Assembly (NCBI GenBank): GCA_029168955.1
Contig: JAPDOI010001339.1
Coordinates: 1 to 64,000, forward strand
From: Aplectana chamaeleonis
Taxonomy: Eukaryota; Nematoda; Chromadorea; Rhabditida; Cosmocercidae
DNA: 64,000 nt
Reading direction: 5' to 3'
This document shows, one piece after another, positions 59,898 to 64,000 of this stretch. The notes under the pieces are model-generated. The model had not been told where the DNA came from. It was given only the letters and a program-made list of their open reading frames with translations, and did not search any database. Within the stretch, counting starts at the first letter, position 1; every line of letters starts with the position of its first letter. The translations under genes and the position numbers were made by a program.

Positions 59898-62878
59898 TGT
59901 GTGGCTTTTCTGAATAAATTAAGTCTCTCACGGTCAGGAAAACCCCGGCCAAAGCGCCGCTTCGCGGCGCTTTGTCCGAGAACCGTGCGCCGGGGGGTTC
60001 GCGCCACTTCGCGGCGCTCTGTCCGGAAACTGTGTGGCTATTCTGAATAAATTAAGTCTCTCACGGTCAGGAAAACCCCGGCCAAAGCGCCACTTCGCGG
60101 CGCTTTGTCCGAGAACCGTAAATCGGGGGTTCGCGACACTTCGCGGCGCTCTGTCCGGAAACTGTGTGGCTTTTCTGAATAAATTGAGTCTCTCACGGTC
60201 AGGAAAACCCCGGCCAAAGCGCCGCTTCGCAGCGCTTTGTCCGGGAACAGTAAGCCGGGGGTTCGCGCCGCTTCGCGGCGCTCTGTCCGGAAACTGTGTG
60301 GCTTTCCTGAACAAATTAAGTCTCTCACGGTCAGGAGAACCCCGGCAAAAGCGCCGCTTGGCGGCGCTTTGTCCGAGAACCGTGCGCCGGGGGGTTCGCG
60401 CCACTTCGCGGCGCTCTGTCCGGAAACTGTGTGGCTTTTCTGAATAAATTAAGTCTCTCACGGTCAGGAAAACCCCGGCCAAAGCGCCGCTTCGCGGCGC
60501 TTTGTCCGGGAACCGTAAGCCGAGGGGTTCGCGCCGCTTCGCGGCGCTCCGTCCGGGAACTGTGTGGCTTTTCTGAACAAATTAAGTCTCTCATGGTCAG
60601 GAAAACCCCGGTCTAAGCGCCACTTCGCGGCGCTCTGTCCGGAAACCGTAAGCCCGGGGGTTCGCGCCGCTTCGCGGCGCTCTGTCCGGAAACTGTGTGG
60701 CTTTTCTGAACAAATTAAGTCTCTCACGGTCAGGAAAACCCCGGCCAAAGCGCCGCTTCGCGGCGCTTTGTCCGGGAACCGTAAGCCGGGGGTTAACGCC
60801 GCTTCGCGGCGCTTTGTCCGAGAACCGTGCGCCGGGGGTTCGCGCCGCTTCGCGGCGCTCTGTCCGGAAACTGTGTGGCTTTTCTGAACAAATTAAGTCT
60901 CTCACGGTCAGGAGAACTCCGGCCGAAGCGCCGCTTCGCGGCGCTTTGTCCGAGAACCGTAAGCCCGGGGGTTCGCGCCACTTCGCGGCGCTCTGTCCGG
61001 AAACTGTGTGGCTATTCTGAATAAATTAAGTCTCTCACGGTCAGGAAAACCCCGGCCAAAGCGCCGCTTCGCGGCGCTTTGTCCGGCAACCGTAAGCCGA
61101 GGGGTTCGCGCCGCTTCGCGACGCTCTGTCCGGAAACTGTGTGGCTATTCTGAATAAATTAAGTCTCTCACGGTCAGGAAACCCCGGCAAAAGCGCCGCT
61201 TGGCGGCGCTTTGTCCGAGACCGTAAGCCAAGGGGTTCGCGCCGCTTCGCGGCGCTCCGTCCGGAAACTGTGTGGCTTTTCTGAACAAATTAAGTCTCTC
61301 ACGGTCAGGAGAACCCCGGCAAAAGCGCCGCTTCGCGGCGCTTTATTCGAGAACCGTAAGCCCGGGGGTTGGCGCCGCTTCGCGACGCTCTGTCCGGAAA
61401 CTGTGTGGCTATTCTGAATAAATTAAGTCTCTCACGGTCAGGAGAACCCCGGCCAAAGCGCCGCTTCGCGGCGCTTTGTCCGGGTATCGTAAGCCGGGGG
61501 GTTTGAGCCGCTTCGCGGCGCTTTGTCCGAGAACCGTGCGCCGGGGGGTTCGCGCCGCTTCGCGGCGCTCTGTCCGGAAACTGTGTGGCTTTTCTGAATA
61601 AATTAAGTCTCTCACGGTCAGGAAAACCCCGGCCGAAGCGCCGCTTCGCGGCGCTTTGTCCGGGAACCGTAAGCCGAGGGGTTCGCGCCGCTTCGCGGCG
61701 CTCTGTCCGGAAACTGTGTGGCTTTTCTGAACAAATTAAGTCTCTCACGGTCAGGAAAACCCCGGCCAAAGCGCCGCTTTGCGGCGCTTTGTCCGGGAAC
61801 CGTAAGCCGGGGGGTTTGAGCCGCTTCGCGGCGCTTTGTCCGAGAACCGTGCGCCGGGGGGTTCGCGCCGCTTCGCGGCGCTCTGTCCGGAAACTGTGTG
61901 GCTTTTCTGAACAAATTAAGTCTCTCACGGTCAGGAAAACCCCGGCCAAAGCGCCGCTTGGCGGCGCTTTGTCCGAGAACCGTAAGCCGGGGGGTTGGCG
62001 CCGCTTCGCGACGCTCTGTCCGTGAACTGTGTGGCTTTTCTGAACAAATTAAGTATCTCATGGTCAGGGAAACCCCGGCCAAAGCGCTGCTTCGCGGCGC
62101 TTTTTCCGGGAACCGTAAGCCGGGGGGTTCGCGCCGCTTCGCGGCGCTCTGTCCGGAAACTGTGTGGCTTTTCTGAACAAATTAAGTCTCTCACGGTCAG
62201 GAAAACCCCGGCCAAAGCGCCGCTTCGCGACGCTTTGTCCGGGAACCGTAAGCCAGGGGGTTCGCGCCGCTTCGCGGCGCTCTGTCCGGAAACTGTGTGG
62301 CTTTTCTGAACAAATTAAGTCTCTCACGGTCAGGAAAACCCCGGCCAAAGCGCCGCTTCGCGACGCTTTGTCCGGGAACCGTAAGCGCCGGGGGTTCGCG
62401 CCGCTTCGCGGCGCTCTGTCCGGAAACTGTGTGGCTTTTCTGAACAAATTAAGTCTCTCACGGTCAGAAATTCGGCCAAAGCGCCGCTTCGCGGCGCTTT
62501 GTCCGGGAACAGTAAGCCGGGGGTTCGCGCCGCTTCGCGGCGCTCTGTCCGGAAACTGTGTGGCTTTTCTGAACAAATTAAGTCTCTCATGGTCAGGAAA
62601 ACCCCGGCCAAAGCGCCGCTTTGCGGCGCTTTGTCCGAGAACCGTGCGCCGGGGGGTCCGCGCCACTTCGCGGCGCTCTGTCCGGAAACTGTGTGGCTAT
62701 TCTGAACAAATTAAGTATCTCACGGTCAGGAAAACCCCGGCCAAAGCGCCGCTTCGCGGCGCTTTGTCCGGGAACCGTAAGCCGGGGGTTAACGCCGCTT
62801 CGCGGCGCTCTGTCCGGAAACTGTGTGGCTATTCTGAATAAATTAAGTATCTCACGGTCAGGAGAACCCCGGCCAAAG

Positions 62879-63028
62879 CGCCGCTTCGCGGCGCTTTGTC
62901 CGAGAACCGTAAGCCCGGGGGTTGGCGCCGCTTCGCGACGCTCTGTCCGGGAACTGTGTGGCTTTTCTGAACAAATTGAGTATCTCATGGTCAGGGAAAC
63001 CCCGGTCAAAGCGCCACTTCGCGGCGCT
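62879..63028 (+). repeat. 150-bp dispersed identical block, copy 2
   Basis: Partner of 45,990-46,139. Here the upstream module is an ordinary dyad A in a two-module unit rather than the extra module of a three-module unit, so the exchange joined different contexts. Confidence 0.84.
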
Positions 63029-64000
63029 CTGTCCGGGGACCGTAAGCCGGGGGTTGGCGCCGCTTCGCGACGCTCTCTCTGGAAACTTTGTGGCTTTTCT
63101 GAACAAATTAAGTCTCTCACGGTCAGGAAAACCCGACCAAAGCGCCGCTTCGCGGCGCTTTGTCCGGGAACCGTAAGCCGGGGGTTAACGCCGCTTCGCG
63201 GCGCTTTGTCCGAGAACCGTGCGCCGGGGGTTCGCGCCGCTTCGCGGCGCTCCGTCCGAAAACTGTGTGGCTTTTCTGAACAAATTAAGTCTCTCACGGT
63301 CAGGAAAACCCCGGCCAAAGCGCCGCTTGGCGGCGCTTTGTCCGAGAACCGTGCGCCAGGGGTTCGCGCCACTTCGCGGCGCTCTGTCCGGAAACTGTGT
63401 GGCTTTTCTGAATAAATTAAGTCTCTCATGGTCAGGAGAACCCCGGCCAAAGCGCCGCTTTGCGGCGCTTTGTCCGGGAACCGTAAGCCGGGGGGTTCGC
63501 GCCGCTTCGCGGCGCTCTGTCCGGAAACTGTGTGGCTTTCCTGAACAAATTAAGTCTCTCACGGTCAGGAGAACCCCGGCAAAAGCGCCGCTTGGCGGCG
63601 CTTTGTCCGAGAACCGTGCGCCGGGGGTTCGCGCCACTTCGCGGCGCTCTGTCCGGAAACTGTGTGGCTTTTCTGAACAAATTAAGTCTCTCACGGTCAG
63701 GAAAACCCCGGCCAAAGCGCCGCTTTGCGGCGCTTTGTCCGGGAACCGTAAGCCGGGGGTTCGCGCCGCTTCGCGGCGCTCTGTCCGGAAACTGTGTGGC
63801 TTTTCTGAACAAATTAAGTCTCTCACGGTCAGGAAAACCCCGGCCAAAGCGCCGCTTCGCGGCGCTTTGTCCGGGAACCGTAAGCCGGGGGTTCGCGCCG
63901 CTTCGCGGCGCTCTGTCCGGAAACTGTGTGGCTTTTCTGAACAAATTAAGTCTCTCACGGTCAGGAAAACCCCGACCAAAGCGCCGCTTCGCGGCGCTTT

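Larger units (their letters stand above)
1..64000. repeat. 133-bp GC-rich satellite DNA, continuous tandem array
   Basis: The window is a single head-to-tail array with a modal period of 133 bp, seen by following the junction word ccggccaaag from unit to unit. All units have the same orientation and I found no unique DNA, transposon or inverted segment. Both ends fall inside a unit, so the array is longer than 64 kb. Length variants of 86, 104, 105, 109, 123, 130, 132, 178, 179 and 180 bp occur. The reference monomer is about 62% GC. No gene, tRNA, rRNA or origin motif is recognisable. The organisation is that of eukaryotic satellite DNA. Placement at a centromere, pericentromere or subtelomere is inference; the family itself is not one I recognise. 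Confidence 0.97.
39621..64000. repeat. Right sequence domain of the satellite array
   Basis: Typical variants are the linker ggctattctgaataaatt, the post-hairpin segment gtgcgccgggg, the junction ggagaaccccgg, the hairpin B variant cgccacttcg, and hairpin A loop variants cgctttgcgg and cgcttggcgg. Units of about 180 bp with an extra module A are frequent from about 43.2 kb, often joined through gggggttaacgcc or gggtttgagccgc. Left-domain markers are nearly absent, apart from scattered actaagtatctcatgg-like linkers (for example near 40,380). Confidence 0.85.

Noticed and set aside
1..64000. CRISPR array
   Set aside because: The repeats abut directly, with no unique spacers, and 133-bp units are far longer than CRISPR repeats. 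No cas gene is present.
1..64000. CENP-B box in the monomer
   Set aside because: The box needs TTCG, four bases, A, two bases and CGGG. The TTCG sites in the unit lack the A and CGGG at that spacing, including in the cttcgagg variant.
1..64000. Ribosomal DNA spacer repeats or telomeric repeats
   Set aside because: No rRNA gene segment and no short telomere-type tandem motif occurs anywhere in the window.
1..64000. Bacterial REP/BIME elements or rho-independent terminators, suggested by the GC-rich hairpins
   Set aside because: Those elements are short and lie between genes, whereas here there are no genes in 64 kb. The hairpins are followed by at most three T, not a terminator T-tract.
1..64000. 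Regular higher-order repeat with a fixed multimer period
   Set aside because: Shared blocks are 280, 2.7k, 5,665, 5.8k, 7,896, 9,296, 14,493, 16,889 and 25,295 bp apart, with no common period that I can see. A full self-alignment could still reveal one.
1..64000. Rule that every unit keeps at least one intact hairpin
   Set aside because: The unit at 15,628-15,731 has neither, and units near 17,700 carry mismatches in both dyads.

Overview
The whole 64-kb window is one uninterrupted head-to-tail tandem array of a GC-rich repeat with a modal unit of 133 bp, about 480 to 490 units. The array runs off both ends. I see no gene, RNA gene, transposon, inversion or unique spacer anywhere. An array this long with no coding content and thorough sequence homogenisation is what eukaryotic satellite DNA (centromeric, pericentromeric or subtelomeric heterochromatin) looks like, so a eukaryotic chromosome is inferred. 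No species can be named from the sequence and I do not recognise the family.

The monomer has two parts. The first ~80 bp are about 74% GC and carry two copies (A and B) of a 33-bp module that differ at only three sites. Each module begins with the perfect dyad gcgccgc-ttc-gcggcgc. On the minus strand each dyad contains GCGAAGC, a heptamer known to form an exceptionally stable DNA mini-hairpin. Copy A sits inside a longer imperfect dyad of 37 nt. The remaining ~50 bp are an AT-richer linker (about 43% GC). The reference monomer holds 17 CpG sites.

The array has two sequence domains. The left domain (1 to about 37.0 kb) is marked by cttcgagg in hairpin A, cagccagaggg after it, aaaacaccgg at the unit junction, several linker haplotypes, and about two dozen 123-bp units that lost 10 bp of hairpin B. 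A transition zone of about 2.5 kb follows. The right domain (about 39.6 to 64 kb) is marked by ggctattctgaataaatt linkers, gtgcgccgggg, ggagaacc, the B variant cgccacttcg, loop variants of hairpin A, and units of about 180 bp carrying three hairpin modules.

The array records its own evolution. Exchange between modules A and B, 47 bp apart, predicts an 86-bp unit and a 180-bp unit, and both exact lengths are present. Other deletions remove hairpin arms or whole hairpins. Blocks of 119 to 306 bp that are identical, or identical apart from a G-tract, recur 5 to 25 kb apart. All long reading frames are by-products of a repeat with few stops; the longest occur where neighbouring units are 132 bp, a multiple of three.
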